Below are positions 10,475 through 19,276 of a DNA stretch of 64,000 nt, one piece after another. This DNA is from Streptococcus infantis (GTDB lineage: Bacteria; Bacillota; Bacilli; Lactobacillales; Streptococcaceae): positions 124,001 through 188,000 of the forward strand of contig NZ_JAHZPZ010000002.1 of NCBI RefSeq assembly GCF_019929665.1, given 5' to 3'. The position numbers were made by a program, and so were the translations under genes. How positions within the stretch are numbered: the first letter of the stretch is position 1; each line of letters starts with the position of its first letter. The notes under the pieces are model-generated. The model was not told the DNA's origin and made no database searches. It saw only the letters and a list, made by a program, of their open reading frames with translations.

Positions 10475-12223
10475 TTATTTCGAAACAGTAATGACAAATC
10501 CATCTGGTAAGATGACTTGCTGACCATCTTCAAACTGGCAATGACTCGCTAAGTCAACTGAATCTCTGTCTAAGATAAAATTCTCTTTAGACTGATTAAA
10601 GATTGCTTGAACTTCTTTTCCTTGGTAGTTCCACTTCAAGGATAAAACATCTAGTTTTACTTCTTCCAAGCGATAATTTCCATGCTGAATAATGCTTGCA
10701 ACTTCCTTGCGAACCTTGATTAATTTCTTCATGAAATTCAGCATGTCATTGTCTTCAGAAACACGGTCCCAAGGCATGACACGACGGCAGTCAGGGTCTG
10801 GTCCACCAATTAATGCTAGCTCTGTTCCATAATAGATACAAGGGGTCCCTTTTTGAAGATAGAGGAAAGTTAGGGCTGCCTTGACATGCTGGAGATTTCC
10901 TTTGGCAGTTGTAAGGATACGCTCTGTATCATGAGAATCTAAAAGGTTAAACATCACCTCTGAGATTTGTTGCTTGTAGTACATCGACTGGCTATTGATT
11001 TCTGAAATAAACTGCTCTGTCTTTTTACGCTGACGCAAGAAATAATCCTTGATACTTTCAGAGAGTGGGTAGTTCATAACTGCATGGAACTCATCCCCTT
11101 GTAGCCAAGGTTGTGAGGTATGCCAGATTTCACCTAAAATATACAAATCAGACTTTTTAGCGAGAACTGCCTTTCTGAAATCTCTCCAGAACTGATGGTC
11201 AATTTCATTGGCAACGTCCAAGCGCCAAGCATCGATATCAAAATTTTCAATCCAGTAGGTCGCAACACTTAAAAGATAGTCCCTAACCTCCGGATTAGCT
11301 GTATTCAACTTAGGCATATAGCTAGCAAAGGCAAAGGTATGATAAGGGAGTTGTCTTGGATTCTGAAGTTTATCCTCAGTAACTGGAAATTCTTGGATAT
11401 GGAACCAATCTTTATATGGTGACTTTTCTCCGTTCTTTAGAACATCCTGCCATTGGGCAGACTGGTAGCCGATATGATTGAAAACAGCATCTAGCATAAT
11501 CTTGATGCCCCGTTTGTGAGCTTCCTCGACTAGATTAGCAAAGACTTCCTTGTCTCCAAAGTGACGGTCAATTTCAAAATAATCCGTCGTGTCGTACTTA
11601 TGATTGGTCGTTGCTTCAAAAATCGGACATAGATAAAGTCCAGTGATTCCCAAATCTTTAAGATAGTCTAAGTGGTCAATAATCCCTTGTAAATCTCCAC
11701 CAAAAAAATCATCAATATTAGGTGCAATGGCAGCATCCCACTCTCGAGCTCCATCTGGGGTCAAATTAGGATTTCCATTAGCAAATCGTTCTGGGAAAAT
11801 CTGGTACCAAACGGTATTTGAAACCCAGTCAGGAACCTGGCATCCGTCGATTTCGTGAATATAAGGAAGCTTAAAGCCGTTTCCATCAGCATCCAAGTTT
11901 TCTTGAGTATGTTCTACACAACCCTTATCTCCATAAAAGATACCCTGACCTTCCTCATCAAGGAGCTCAAAGAGATACTGAATGCGTGCAAAATCAACCG
12001 ATACTGTAACCTGCCAATAATCAAATAAAGCATCTGAGGTTACTTTGGTCATTTCTTTCTTAGCTTCATACTTATCCTCAATGAAAATAAAGGGATCTCC
12101 ATAATGCAAAATAACCTGCTGGACATCATTTTTCTTGGTTCTAATTCGGATATGTAGCTGACCTTCTTTGTAAAGATAAGCATACTCTGATTCTGGTCTA
12201 TGATAAATGGCTGTTAATTCCAT
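10475..12223 (-). CDS. GH13 neopullulanase / cyclomaltodextrinase-type alpha-glucan hydrolase
   Basis: Cytoplasmic enzyme of the GH13_20 type, predicted to hydrolyse maltodextrins, cyclodextrins or pullulan fragments after uptake; there is no signal peptide. About 582 residues. An N-terminal CBM34-like beta domain (1-125) precedes the barrel. Catalytic residues are visible: nucleophile D336 (WRLDVANE), acid/base E365 (LGEIWH) and D432 (LDSHDTE). The start is the second of two adjacent ATGs (12223; the first is 12226), behind AGGAGA. The longer reading from 12253 has no ribosome site and would run into the cre-like site. Neopullulanase and maltogenic amylase cannot be separated by eye. Monocistronic, with its own promoter and terminator. 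Confidence 0.85.
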   Translation of the reverse strand: MELTAIYHRPESEYAYLYKEGQLHIRIRTKKNDVQQVILHYGDPFIFIEDKYEAKKEMTKVTSDALFDYWQVTVSVDFARIQYLFELLDEEGQGIFYGDKGCVEHTQENLDADGNGFKLPYIHEIDGCQVPDWVSNTVWYQIFPERFANGNPNLTPDGAREWDAAIAPNIDDFFGGDLQGIIDHLDYLKDLGITGLYLCPIFEATTNHKYDTTDYFEIDRHFGDKEVFANLVEEAHKRGIKIMLDAVFNHIGYQSAQWQDVLKNGEKSPYKDWFHIQEFPVTEDKLQNPRQLPYHTFAFASYMPKLNTANPEVRDYLLSVATYWIENFDIDAWRLDVANEIDHQFWRDFRKAVLAKKSDLYILGEIWHTSQPWLQGDEFHAVMNYPLSESIKDYFLRQRKKTEQFISEINSQSMYYKQQISEVMFNLLDSHDTERILTTAKGNLQHVKAALTFLYLQKGTPCIYYGTELALIGGPDPDCRRVMPWDRVSEDNDMLNFMKKLIKVRKEVASIIQHGNYRLEEVKLDVLSLKWNYQGKEVQAIFNQSKENFILDRDSVDLASHCQFEDGQQVILPDGFVITVSK

Positions 12224-12248
12224 CATTTGTCTCCTAAAATTAATAAAA

Positions 12249-12262
12249 CGCAAACGTTTTCA
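12249..12262. promoter_or_regulatory. cre-like site before the neopullulanase gene
   Basis: On the minus strand TGAAAACGTTTGCG fits the CcpA consensus at 12 of 14 positions, and contains the AAACGTTT core also expected for LacI-family regulators such as MalR. It is just downstream of the transcription start. Confidence 0.65.
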
Positions 12263-12276
12263 TAACTAACAGAACT

Positions 12277-12305
12277 AGTATACTATTTTAAGATTCGATT
12301 TGCAA
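12277..12305 (-). promoter_or_regulatory. Neopullulanase gene promoter
   Basis: Minus strand -35 TTGCAA (12300-12305), exactly 17 nt, -10 TATACT (12277-12282). The transcription start would fall near 12270, with the cre-like site immediately downstream. Confidence 0.75.
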
Positions 12306-12384
12306 TTTTTATACCAGTTTTACGATAGATAGATAGATATATAGATGGACAAGGGTAAAATTGAGTAGACTCTTTAAGAGCTTT

Positions 12385-12418
12385 AAAAAGAGAGTTTCCA
12401 TGAACCGGAAAACTCTCC
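12385..12418 (-). terminator. Terminator of the small XRE operon
   Basis: Minus strand GAGAGTTTTCC, 7-nt loop, GGAAACTCTC, followed by TTTTT. It lies about 45 nt beyond the XRE stop codon. A short GATA microsatellite is present upstream at about 12326-12345. Confidence 0.75.
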
Positions 12419-12462
12419 ATCATTACGAATCAGATGATTAGAATAAATGCTATCTGATATCT

Positions 12463-12657
12463 TTAATCTTCTAAAATGAAAATTTCTTCAACATGTAGTC
12501 GTAGCAGCCTTGCAATTTTCATTGCTAGTTCAAGTGTAGGATTGTACTTGTCATTCTCGATAGCAATAATGGTTTGTCGACTAACGCCTAATATTTTTGC
12601 CATATCTTCCTGACGTAGTCCCTCAGATTTTCTTAACTGTTTGATATTATTTTTCAT
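12463..12657 (-). CDS. Small XRE-family transcriptional regulator (64 aa)
   Basis: A single helix-turn-helix domain and almost nothing else. The segment QEDMAKILGVSRQTIIAIENDKYNPTLE holds the recognition helix (given here as the helix around residues 16-43), typical of YgzD-type stand-alone HTH proteins. It is the second gene of a two-gene unit, 6 nt after a small membrane protein. In this common Firmicutes arrangement the regulator usually represses its own operon; the palindromes at the upstream promoter (13021-13087) are plausible operators. The signal it senses is unknown. Confidence 0.85.
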   Translation of the reverse strand: MKNNIKQLRKSEGLRQEDMAKILGVSRQTIIAIENDKYNPTLELAMKIARLLRLHVEEIFILED

Positions 12658-12663
12658 ACAGCA

Positions 12664-12993
12664 TTAGTCTTTCTGAAAAAAATAAACGCCAAGAGCCAAT
12701 ACTACGATAAGGATAACAACCATCAAAATCACTCCTTGAACAAGTTTATTTGGTTCTTTATACTCTTCATCACCAGCAATCATATTACGTTTCATTGCGG
12801 TTTGAGCAAATCCTTGCACACTTACAGATAAGATCAAAATTAAGCAAGGAAGCATTTCAAGTTTGCCACCACCAACAAGTGCTTGATAGATATTAAATCC
12901 TGTCCATGCACATAAACCCAAAAGCGCTGTTTTATAGCCCCACTCCTCAGAACGCAACTGAATATCTCTGTCCATTTCATCCATCTTTTTCAT
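12664..12993 (-). CDS. Small membrane protein paired with XRE regulator (109 aa)
   Basis: No function recognised. 109 residues: a charged N-terminus (1-18), then three hydrophobic segments (about 20-38, 45-65 and 84-106), with a polar KRNMIAGDEEYKEPNK loop between the second and third. GGAGG lies well placed before the ATG. It is the first gene of the operon and shares the promoter region carrying palindromes. The organisation parallels the unrelated DUF2975/XRE module at 23.7-25.1 kb: membrane protein first, HTH regulator last. Confidence 0.7.
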   Translation of the reverse strand: MKKMDEMDRDIQLRSEEWGYKTALLGLCAWTGFNIYQALVGGGKLEMLPCLILILSVSVQGFAQTAMKRNMIAGDEEYKEPNKLVQGVILMVVILIVVLALGVYFFQKD

Positions 12994-13020
12994 GGCTTTG
13001 TTCCTCCAAATTTTTGTAAT

Positions 13021-13087
13021 AATGTCAAGAGCTCTTTACATTTCTTATTATACTCTAAATCGATAAAATGTCAAGATGTTTTAACAT
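13021..13087 (-). promoter_or_regulatory. Promoter with two palindromes, membrane protein/XRE operon
   Basis: Minus strand -35 TTGACA (13069-13074), 16 nt, -10 TATAAT (13047-13052). A 22-nt palindrome with one mismatched pair occupies 13021-13042 (arms AATGT and ACATT around AAGAGCTCTT) and covers the expected transcription start. A second palindrome, ATGTTTTAACAT, lies at 13076-13087, directly upstream of the -35. Both share the ATGT/ACAT half-site. Probable autoregulatory operators of the 64-residue XRE protein; this is inference. Confidence 0.65.
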
Positions 13088-13353
13088 TTTTACTTTTTTT
13101 TATTTTCTTCATCTATTCTAAGAATATTCCTAACTCCAATTTACAGTCTAATCAATCTGACAAAGGGCAAGTTCTTTTAATCCTATTTTATCTTGACTTC
13201 ATAAGCTTCGGCTATAGATATACTTTCAGTTATGTTAGACTCGAAGTTTATCCTCTCTTTTCTGCTTTCTTATCTCTATTTATACCTTAAATGGGCTTAA
13301 TCGTTATAAACTGCCTGTTTATCATGTGGTATTTTTCTACAAATTAGCAACCG
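13088..13353. other. AT-rich intergenic stretch without recognised content
   Basis: About 265 bases between the XRE-operon promoter and the SDR terminator. I see no open reading frame with a ribosome site, no convincing terminator, and no BOX or RUP-like repeat. A weak CTTCG/CGAAG pair spans about 13205-13250. Confidence 0.5.
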
Positions 13354-13391
13354 AAAAAAATAAAAAGCCATTCCTCAAGGGAACAGCCTTT
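13354..13391 (-). terminator. Terminator of the miaA-hflX-rnz-SDR operon
   Basis: Minus strand AAAGGCTGTTCC, 5-nt loop, GGAATGGCTTT with one internal mismatch, then a T-rich tail. It begins right at the SDR stop codon. Confidence 0.75.
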
Positions 13392-14147
13392 TCACTTATA
13401 TTTAAAAGTTTCTCCTGCCAACTTATCTGCTAACTTGGGAAAGAAGGTATAAAATTTATGAGCTAAATTTAGCAAGGCTGGGAGATTGAGCTCGCGTTTG
13501 TTTTTGCCTATAGTCTTAACAATTTTTTTAGCTACTGCATCTGGCTCGAGTAGGAAGCGGTCGACCGATTTGAGGTAGGTCCCATCTGGGTCTGCCTGGT
13601 CAAAAAATCCTGTACGGATAGGTCCTGGATTAACAGTTGTCACATAGACACCATAGGGCATGAGCTCAAGTCGAAGAGCATTTGAAAAACCGATAGCCGC
13701 AAACTTGGTCGCAGAGTATAGACTAGACTTGCAAGTCGCAATCAATCCTGCCATGCTGACGATATTGATGATATGGCCTTTTCGAGTCTCCTTCATACGA
13801 GAAGCAACCAAACGTGATAGATTCATGAGAGCAAAGGTGTTAACCTCAAACATTTGATGAATGTCTTGATTAGAAATCTTGTCAAAATCTTCAAAAATTC
13901 CGTAACCAGCGTTGTTAATTAAAACATCAATCTTGCCATAACGCTGGTAAAGTTCAACAACTAGTTCTTCTAAGGCTTGAGCATCGGTAATATCAATCTC
14001 AACCAATTCAGCCTGAGGATGATTTCCGTATAGTTGAACTAGTTTTTCCTTATTTCTACCTAGCAAAATGAGTTGGTCTTGAGGCAAGAGTTTGACCATT
14101 TCTTGGGCTAGACCCCCGCTAGCACCTGTAATGAGAATAGTAGACAT
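13392..14147 (-). CDS. Short-chain dehydrogenase/reductase (SDR)
   Basis: 251-residue classical SDR. NAD(P)-binding TGASGGLA at 7-14, the structural NNAG motif at 78-81, and catalytic S131, Y144 and K148 (YSATK). The C-terminal part resembles the DltE/YqjQ type of oxidoreductase. The substrate cannot be deduced. Last gene of a five-gene unit, 20 nt behind rnz with an AAGGAAA ribosome site. Its position next to RNA-processing genes says little about its role. Confidence 0.85.
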   Translation of the reverse strand: MSTILITGASGGLAQEMVKLLPQDQLILLGRNKEKLVQLYGNHPQAELVEIDITDAQALEELVVELYQRYGKIDVLINNAGYGIFEDFDKISNQDIHQMFEVNTFALMNLSRLVASRMKETRKGHIINIVSMAGLIATCKSSLYSATKFAAIGFSNALRLELMPYGVYVTTVNPGPIRTGFFDQADPDGTYLKSVDRFLLEPDAVAKKIVKTIGKNKRELNLPALLNLAHKFYTFFPKLADKLAGETFKYK

Positions 14148-14167
14148 ACTTTTCCTTTCTCAATCTT

Positions 14168-15097
14168 CTAGATTTCCACTTCTTCCAAGTCTTTGACCAC
14201 ATGGACGTTTTCAAAAACCGTTGCAGCATCTTTCTTAAGCTGGCTGATATCTTTTGAAAGAAAACGGGCGCTGATATGGTTGAGCAAGAGTCGTTTGGCT
14301 CCCGCTTCTGTTGCCACCTGCGCAGCCTGCATATTGGTTGAGTGGCCATGATTGCGGGCAATTTTCTCATCACCTTTACCATAAGTGGATTCATGGACAA
14401 GGACATCTGCATTGACAGCCAGACGCACGCTGGCATTAGTTTTTCGAGTGTCACCTAAGATAGTGATAATCTTACCAGGGCGTGGGGCTGAGATATAGTC
14501 TGCTGCCTTAATCTCGGTGCCGTCTTCTAGGATGACATCCTGCCCGTTTTTAATTTTTCCAAAAAGCGGTCCAAATGGTACGCCGGCAGCCTTGAGTTTT
14601 TCAGCATCCAGAGTGCCTTCTAGATCCTTTTGCATGACACGGTAGCCTACACAGAAAATAGTGTGATCCAACTCTTCCGCATATACTGTAAATTTATCTG
14701 TTTCAAGAATTTTCCCTAGAGAATCTTGGTTGAACTCATGGAAATGAATCTTATAGGGCAGGCGTGAACCTGACACTCGTAGACTGGTCAATACAAAAGA
14801 TTTGATGCCTCGGGGACCATAGATTTCCAAATCTGTCTGCTCTTTATTGGCTTGAAAGGCACGACTAGAGAGAAAACCAGGCAAGCCAAAGATATGGTCT
14901 CCATGCAAGTGAGTGATAAAGATTTTGCTGACCTTGCGTGGTCGAATCGTAGTTTCCAGAATGCGATTTTGCGTTCCTTCTCCACAGTCAAAGAGCCAGA
15001 CTTCGTTAATCTCGTCCAAGAGTTTCAGGGCGAGACTTGAAACGTTGCGGGCTTTAGAAGGCTGACCAGCCCCCGTTCCTAAAAATTGAATATCCAT
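14168..15097 (-). CDS. rnz: Ribonuclease Z (tRNA 3' endonuclease)
   Basis: Metallo-beta-lactamase-fold endonuclease that removes 3' trailers from tRNA precursors. 309 residues, normal for the long-loop bacterial form. The zinc motif HLHGDH is at 63-68, preceded by the N-terminal [14 protein letters not shown] signature of RNase Z. A further metal histidine is in the NHGHSTN segment. It follows a hypothetical gene by 14 nt and is in the same operon as miaA, another tRNA-maturation gene. Confidence 0.95.
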   Translation of the reverse strand: MDIQFLGTGAGQPSKARNVSSLALKLLDEINEVWLFDCGEGTQNRILETTIRPRKVSKIFITHLHGDHIFGLPGFLSSRAFQANKEQTDLEIYGPRGIKSFVLTSLRVSGSRLPYKIHFHEFNQDSLGKILETDKFTVYAEELDHTIFCVGYRVMQKDLEGTLDAEKLKAAGVPFGPLFGKIKNGQDVILEDGTEIKAADYISAPRPGKIITILGDTRKTNASVRLAVNADVLVHESTYGKGDEKIARNHGHSTNMQAAQVATEAGAKRLLLNHISARFLSKDISQLKKDAATVFENVHVVKDLEEVEI

Positions 15098-15111
15098 TTG
15101 CTTCTTTCTAA

Positions 15112-15735
15112 TTAATCAATATATAACATAGCTGTGCGGTTTTCTGAGCGATAATAAAATTTGCCAGAAAAGGCTCTAGCTTCTAGTAGTAAATCCTCTT
15201 GGCTATATCCCTTAAGTCGCTTTCTTCCATCTGCTAAATTTTCCAGATCTGTCAAGGCTGTGAGATTTTCCAGGCTGACTACTTCCTCTTCACCAATCGC
15301 CTTCATGTAAATCTTACCAGACTCCACAAAAATTAGCTGATGGGGAAAAATTTGCGCTATCTCAAAGAGTAATTCATCCGTAATTGCTTCCTCGTTCTCT
15401 GAGAAAATGCGACCTAGTCCTTCTTTCTCGTAGCAAAATCCAAAGGATTTACCAGATAGATTGAGGCGAATAAAGGGCTTGCTTTCCAAAGCGAAACTTG
15501 GCTCAGCATTATAGAGGTTCAGTTCTTGGCTGACTTCTGCAAAATAATCGGTCGCAGCTTGAGGACTCTTTTTCTGGTAAAGCTCTGCAAAGTAGGCATT
15601 CACTACGCTGGGTGGAGGTGTAATGAGAGCTAGTTGCTCCTCTTCAGACCTACCAGCTAAAAGTTGGTCCAGATAGACCTTGTCTAGACTTGTATAGCCA
15701 CCATACTTGAGTGCCAAAGTTTTGATATCAGTCAT
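15112..15735 (-). CDS. Conserved streptococcal hypothetical protein (207 aa)
   Basis: I do not recognise a domain. 207 residues, soluble and acidic, without signal peptide or membrane segments. It contains a [14 protein letters not shown] helix and a C-terminal segment [14 protein letters not shown]. Its start overlaps the 3' end of hflX by 8 nt and rnz follows after 14 nt, so translation is probably coupled. Homologues in the same position exist in pneumococcus as far as I recall, sometimes with the doubtful name cystathionine beta-lyase. No PLP-enzyme motif is visible to support that name. Confidence 0.7.
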   Translation of the reverse strand: MTDIKTLALKYGGYTSLDKVYLDQLLAGRSEEEQLALITPPPSVVNAYFAELYQKKSPQAATDYFAEVSQELNLYNAEPSFALESKPFIRLNLSGKSFGFCYEKEGLGRIFSENEEAITDELLFEIAQIFPHQLIFVESGKIYMKAIGEEEVVSLENLTALTDLENLADGRKRLKGYSQEDLLLEARAFSGKFYYRSENRTAMLYID

Positions 15736-16966
15736 AAAATTCTTCTAATCTCCATTTGTTTCTCTCTGCAATGTAGCCTGTGATGACTTCACCATCATCT
15801 TGGTAGTCCCGTCCTTCAAGAATAGCGACACTCTCTAAATCATGAATCTTGTAAGATTTAGAAAAAGGCACGCGCAGGGTAAATACTTCAAAAATTTCCT
15901 TAATCTTATCTAGCAATAAAGCCTGCAACTGTTCGCGACTATCCTTAGATTTAGCAGAAATCAATGCATAAGGCGTTTGAGTAGGCGTAAAGTTCCCCAC
16001 CAAATCTGCTTTATTATAAAGGGTTAAGCGAGGAATATCCTCCATGTCCAAATCTTTCATGATGGAGAGGACCGTTTTTTCATGTTCCTCATGGTAAGGA
16101 TTGCTGGCATCGATGACATGGACCAGGAGATCTACATGCTTGCTTTCTTCCAAGGTCGACTTGAAACTTGACACCAATTCTGTCGGTAGGTCTTGGATAA
16201 ATCCAACGGTATCTGTCAAGGTTACCTGTAGATTGCCCCCCAGATGGATGTTTTTAGTTGTCGCATCTAGAGTTGCAAAAAGTTCATCTGCTTCGTACTG
16301 GGTCTTGCTGGTCAAAGCATTCATAATAGTTGACTTCCCAGCATTGGTGTAACCAATCAAACCAATCTTAAAGGTACTTGACTCCAAACGTTTTTCTCGA
16401 ACTGTCGCTCGGTTTTTCTCAACCACCTTGAGTTGACGTTCGATATCTGTAATCTGGTTGCGAACACTACGACGGTTAAGCTCCAGCTGACTTTCACCTG
16501 GACCACGGGAACCAATTCCCCCTGCCTGACGGCTGAGCATAATCCCCTGACCAACCAAACGAGGCAAGAGATACTTGAGTTGTGCAAGATGAACTTGTAG
16601 CTTACCTTCATGGCTTCGAGCTCTCATAGCAAAGATATCTAAAATCAACTGCATACGGTCAATCACCTTAACACCTAAGACTTCCTCTAAATTGACATTT
16701 TGTCGAGGTGTCAGACGGTTATTGACAATGACTGTCGTGATTTCTTCTGCGTCCACCATTTGAGCAATTTCTTCCAACTTACCAGAACCAACAAAGGTCT
16801 TAGAGTCGTATTTTTCTCGTTTTTGTCTGTAGCTATCGACTACAACTGCACCAGCCGTCTTAGCCAGACTAGCCAGCTCTTCCATGGAGAGGTCAAAATT
16901 ATCCATACCCTGGAGTTCAACACCAATGAGCAGGACTCGCTCCTCTTTTTTCTCCGTTTCAATCAT
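15728..16966 (-). CDS. hflX: HflX, ribosome-associated GTPase
   Basis: 412-residue GTPase that in other bacteria binds the 50S subunit and rescues or splits stalled ribosomes. An N-terminal HflX domain with the glycine-rich segment [17 protein letters not shown] (147-163) precedes the G domain: P-loop GYTNAGKS at 205-212, DTVGF switch II, NKAD for guanine specificity. Overlaps miaA by 8 nt upstream and the hypothetical gene by 8 nt downstream, so it is tightly coupled in the operon. Confidence 0.95.
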   Translation of the reverse strand: MIETEKKEERVLLIGVELQGMDNFDLSMEELASLAKTAGAVVVDSYRQKREKYDSKTFVGSGKLEEIAQMVDAEEITTVIVNNRLTPRQNVNLEEVLGVKVIDRMQLILDIFAMRARSHEGKLQVHLAQLKYLLPRLVGQGIMLSRQAGGIGSRGPGESQLELNRRSVRNQITDIERQLKVVEKNRATVREKRLESSTFKIGLIGYTNAGKSTIMNALTSKTQYEADELFATLDATTKNIHLGGNLQVTLTDTVGFIQDLPTELVSSFKSTLEESKHVDLLVHVIDASNPYHEEHEKTVLSIMKDLDMEDIPRLTLYNKADLVGNFTPTQTPYALISAKSKDSREQLQALLLDKIKEIFEVFTLRVPFSKSYKIHDLESVAILEGRDYQDDGEVITGYIAERNKWRLEEFYD

Positions 16967-17843
16967 TTAAAAACTCCTCAATCTGGCTTAAAATACGGTC
17001 TTTTACACCAGATTCTCCTATCTGATAAAAGGTCACCTGCATACGATTACGGAACCAGGTTAGCTGGCGCTTGGCAAATCGACGAGTCGCTTGCTTGAGA
17101 CTATCGCTAGCCTCCTCCAAACTCTGCTCTCCTCGAAAATAGGGAAAGAGTTCCTTGTAGCCAATCCCTTTAGCAACCTGCACATCTGGATAATGGTCAA
17201 ACAACCACTTGGCTTCGTCTAGAAGTCCAGCTTCAAACATCAGATCCACTCTGTGATTGATACGCTCATAAAGCTGACTACGCTCATCATCCAAGCAAAT
17301 AATCAGCGGATCATATAAACTTTCTTGATTTTCCAAGTCTTGACCAAAATGGGCAATTTCCAAGGCACGCATAGCACGACGACGATTAAATTGGGGAATT
17401 TCAAGACCTGCTTTCTCTACGAGATGAACTAACTCCTCATCCGAAACAGGTTCTAAGTTAGCTCGGTAGGCTAAAATATCCTCGTGTGGTGTCTCTCCAC
17501 CTAGATGATATCCCTCTAGTAGACTCTGAATATAAAGTCCTGTCCCACCAGCTATTATAGCAAGTTTACCACGATTTTGAATATCCTCAATGGCCATCTT
17601 GGCTTCAGAAACAAAATCAAAAGCCGAGTAAGACTCGGTTACATCTCTCACATCAATCAAGTGATGAGGGACAGTTGCCTGCTCCTCCGGACTTGCCTTG
17701 GCTGTTCCAATATCCAGTCCTCGGTATACTTGTTGGCTATCCCCACTGACTACTTCACCGTTGAATCGCTGAGCAACTTCAATGGCTAGGGCAGTCTTTC
17801 CAACAGCTGTTGGGCCAACAATCACAATTATTTTGCTTTTCAT
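16959..17843 (-). CDS. miaA: MiaA, tRNA dimethylallyltransferase
   Basis: Transfers a dimethylallyl group to A37 of tRNAs reading UNN codons. About 294 residues. P-loop GPTAVGKT at 10-17, followed by the [16 protein letters not shown] motif and AGGTGLY. The start at 17843 is chosen because AAGGA lies just before it; the upstream ATG at 17867 has no ribosome site and adds eight residues not usual for the family. First gene of the miaA-hflX-hypothetical-rnz-SDR operon. Confidence 0.95.
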   Translation of the reverse strand: MKSKIIVIVGPTAVGKTALAIEVAQRFNGEVVSGDSQQVYRGLDIGTAKASPEEQATVPHHLIDVRDVTESYSAFDFVSEAKMAIEDIQNRGKLAIIAGGTGLYIQSLLEGYHLGGETPHEDILAYRANLEPVSDEELVHLVEKAGLEIPQFNRRRAMRALEIAHFGQDLENQESLYDPLIICLDDERSQLYERINHRVDLMFEAGLLDEAKWLFDHYPDVQVAKGIGYKELFPYFRGEQSLEEASDSLKQATRRFAKRQLTWFRNRMQVTFYQIGESGVKDRILSQIEEFLND

Positions 17844-17882
17844 CGTTTTTCCTTGAAAAATTCCCATTTTTTCGTTACTATT

Positions 17883-17891
17883 ATTATATCA
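17883..17891 (-). promoter_or_regulatory. miaA operon promoter (extended -10)
   Basis: Minus strand TGATATAAT, an extended -10, lies about 40 nt before the miaA start. The -35 is poor. It would be divergent from the transcription of the DUF3042 gene. Confidence 0.5.
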
Positions 17892-17965
17892 CAAAATAGA
17901 CAGGCAGAAAAATGCTATATCTTATGCTATTTCCGTCTGATTTATAAATAAAAGGAGGAAGACTC

Positions 17966-18136
17966 ATGGCTAAAGGATTTGCTAAAGGTCTCGTAACAGG
18001 TGTTGCAGGAACTGTTGCTGCTGTTGCAGGTGCAGTATACGCATTCAAAAAGAAAGTGATTGAACCAGAAGAACAAAAAGCAGCTTTCATCGAAGAAAAT
18101 CGTAAAAAAGCAGCTCGCCGTCGCGTATCACGCTAA
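17966..18136 (+). CDS. DUF3042-type small protein (56 aa)
   Basis: A short plus-strand gene in a region of minus-strand genes. 56 residues: MAKGFAKGLVTG start, a glycine/alanine-rich hydrophobic segment (about 8-26) that could be one membrane helix, then KKK and a basic, alanine-rich tail ending RRRVSR. This matches the DUF3042 family of lactic acid bacteria as I remember it; function unknown. A strong AAAGGAGG ribosome site lies 6 nt before the ATG, and a strong terminator follows at once. Real gene because of ribosome site, terminator and family resemblance, despite its size. Confidence 0.88.
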   Translation: MAKGFAKGLVTGVAGTVAAVAGAVYAFKKKVIEPEEQKAAFIEENRKKAARRRVSR

Positions 18137-18141
18137 TTAAT

Positions 18142-18173
18142 AAAAAGAAGTTGGATTTTCCAACTTCTTTTTT
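18142..18173 (+). terminator. Terminator of the DUF3042-type gene
   Basis: GAAGTTGGA, 2-nt loop, TCCAACTTC, flanked by A-rich and T-rich tracts, 6 nt past the stop codon. The symmetry suggests activity on both strands, so it may also protect miaA from thyA read-through. Confidence 0.9.
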
Positions 18174-18183
18174 TCTGTTCTTT

Positions 18184-18338
18184 TATACTCAATGAAAATC
18201 AAAGAGCAAACTAGGAAGCTAGCCGCAGGTTGCTCAAAGCACTGCTTTGAGATTGTAGATATGACTTACGAAGTCAGTTACATATATCTACGGTAAGGCG
18301 ACGCTGACGTGGTTTGAAGAGATTTTCGAAGAGTATTA
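18184..18338 (-). repeat. BOX element (boxA-boxB-boxC), boxA end towards thyA
   Basis: A 155-bp sequence with the hallmarks of the pneumococcal BOX repeat: the boxC end reads TATACTCAATGAAAATCAAA and, on the opposite strand, the boxA end reads ATACTCTTCGAAAATC. In between are the CTTCGTCAG-type and TTGCTCAAAGCA-type stems of boxB/boxC. One boxB is present. The boxA end lies at the 3' end of thyA and overlaps its stop codon. Confidence 0.93.
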
Positions 18339-19175
18339 AATAGCTAAATCAAACTTCAACTGAGGTTTCACTGGATCATAGTCAACCAACTCAAAATCTT
18401 CTGCTTTAATATCAAAGAAGTTGGTCTTGTCTGGTACATTCAAGACCAAACGTGGTTGGCAATTTGAAGGTTCACGACGGAGCAATTCCTGAGCTTGTTC
18501 AAATTGATTATCATAGATATGAAGGTTATTGATAAAGTAGAAGAATTTTCCAACTTTCCAACCAAAGTGTTTGGCAATCATCATTTGAAGCGCAACATAC
18601 TGCATTGCATTGATATGGTGGGCCACCAGCATATCGTTAGAACGCTGGGTCAAGGTTGCATCCAGATAGATGTCCCCATCTACACGACGGACATCAAACA
18701 TGGTCTGAAAGGCACATGGAAGAAGACCGTCTGTTTCCTCAAAAGCTTGGTAATCCCAGAGAGAGATGATATTGCGACGGTTCCAAGGATTAGTTTCCAA
18801 CTGTTTGAGGATTTTATTGATGATGTCGTGCTTTTTAACAACAGCCCCGTAACGCTCACCGATTGTCCCTGTATCTCCAACTTCCCAGTCATTCCAGTAG
18901 TGAACATTGTACTTGTCATTGAGAACTTCTAGGCTATTTGTCTGGTCTTGGTAGATCCAAAGAACTTCTTTGATAGCTGATTTGATAGCAATTGGACGTA
19001 GGGTTGTGATGGGAAATTCACCCTTGGACAAATCATACTCCGCAAAAGCACCTGTAATGTACTTGGAGTTAGCTACTGTTCCATCCTTATACTTGGGACG
19101 AGCTTGTTCTGAAAAGACTCCTTCATTGAGAATTCGCTCAATATTTTCTTTAAAAATCTTATCTGCTTTTGTCAT
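18336..19175 (-). CDS. thyA: Thymidylate synthase ThyA
   Basis: Methylates dUMP to dTMP using methylenetetrahydrofolate. 279 residues. Catalytic cysteine C154 in [10 protein letters not shown]; phosphate-binding arginines and a dUMP-binding [10 protein letters not shown] segment are visible. GAGGAG ribosome site before the ATG. The TAA stop codon lies inside the terminal bases of the BOX element. Own promoter behind the glk terminator hairpin region. Confidence 0.97.
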   Translation of the reverse strand: MTKADKIFKENIERILNEGVFSEQARPKYKDGTVANSKYITGAFAEYDLSKGEFPITTLRPIAIKSAIKEVLWIYQDQTNSLEVLNDKYNVHYWNDWEVGDTGTIGERYGAVVKKHDIINKILKQLETNPWNRRNIISLWDYQAFEETDGLLPCAFQTMFDVRRVDGDIYLDATLTQRSNDMLVAHHINAMQYVALQMMIAKHFGWKVGKFFYFINNLHIYDNQFEQAQELLRREPSNCQPRLVLNVPDKTNFFDIKAEDFELVDYDPVKPQLKFDLAI

Positions 19176-19205
19176 TTACTCTCTCCTCAACGTTTATTCT
19201 TAACT

Positions 19206-19214
19206 AGTATAGCA
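19206..19214 (-). promoter_or_regulatory. thyA promoter (extended -10)
   Basis: Minus strand TGCTATACT about 30 nt before the thyA start; the -35 region is T-rich and overlaps the glk terminator T tract. Confidence 0.5.
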
Positions 19215-19271
19215 TAAAAAAAGAAAGGAGGAAAATCACTCGCTTCAAGATAGTGATTTTCTCCTTCTTTT
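19215..19271 (-). terminator. Terminator between glk and thyA
   Basis: Very stable minus-strand hairpin: AGAAGGAGAAAATCACT pairs with AGTGATTTTCCTCCTTTCT around an 11-nt loop, then seven T. It begins just beyond the glk stop codon. Confidence 0.9.
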
Positions 19272-19276
19272 GTTTC

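Noticed and set aside
12326-12345. GATA microsatellite as a phase-variation tract
   Set aside because: It lies between genes, downstream of a promoter region on the wrong side, and is too short and imperfect to argue for slippage control.
17884-18090. Minus-strand 68-codon frame
   Set aside because: It is antisense to the DUF3042-type gene, has no ribosome site, and would run through the promoter region of miaA.
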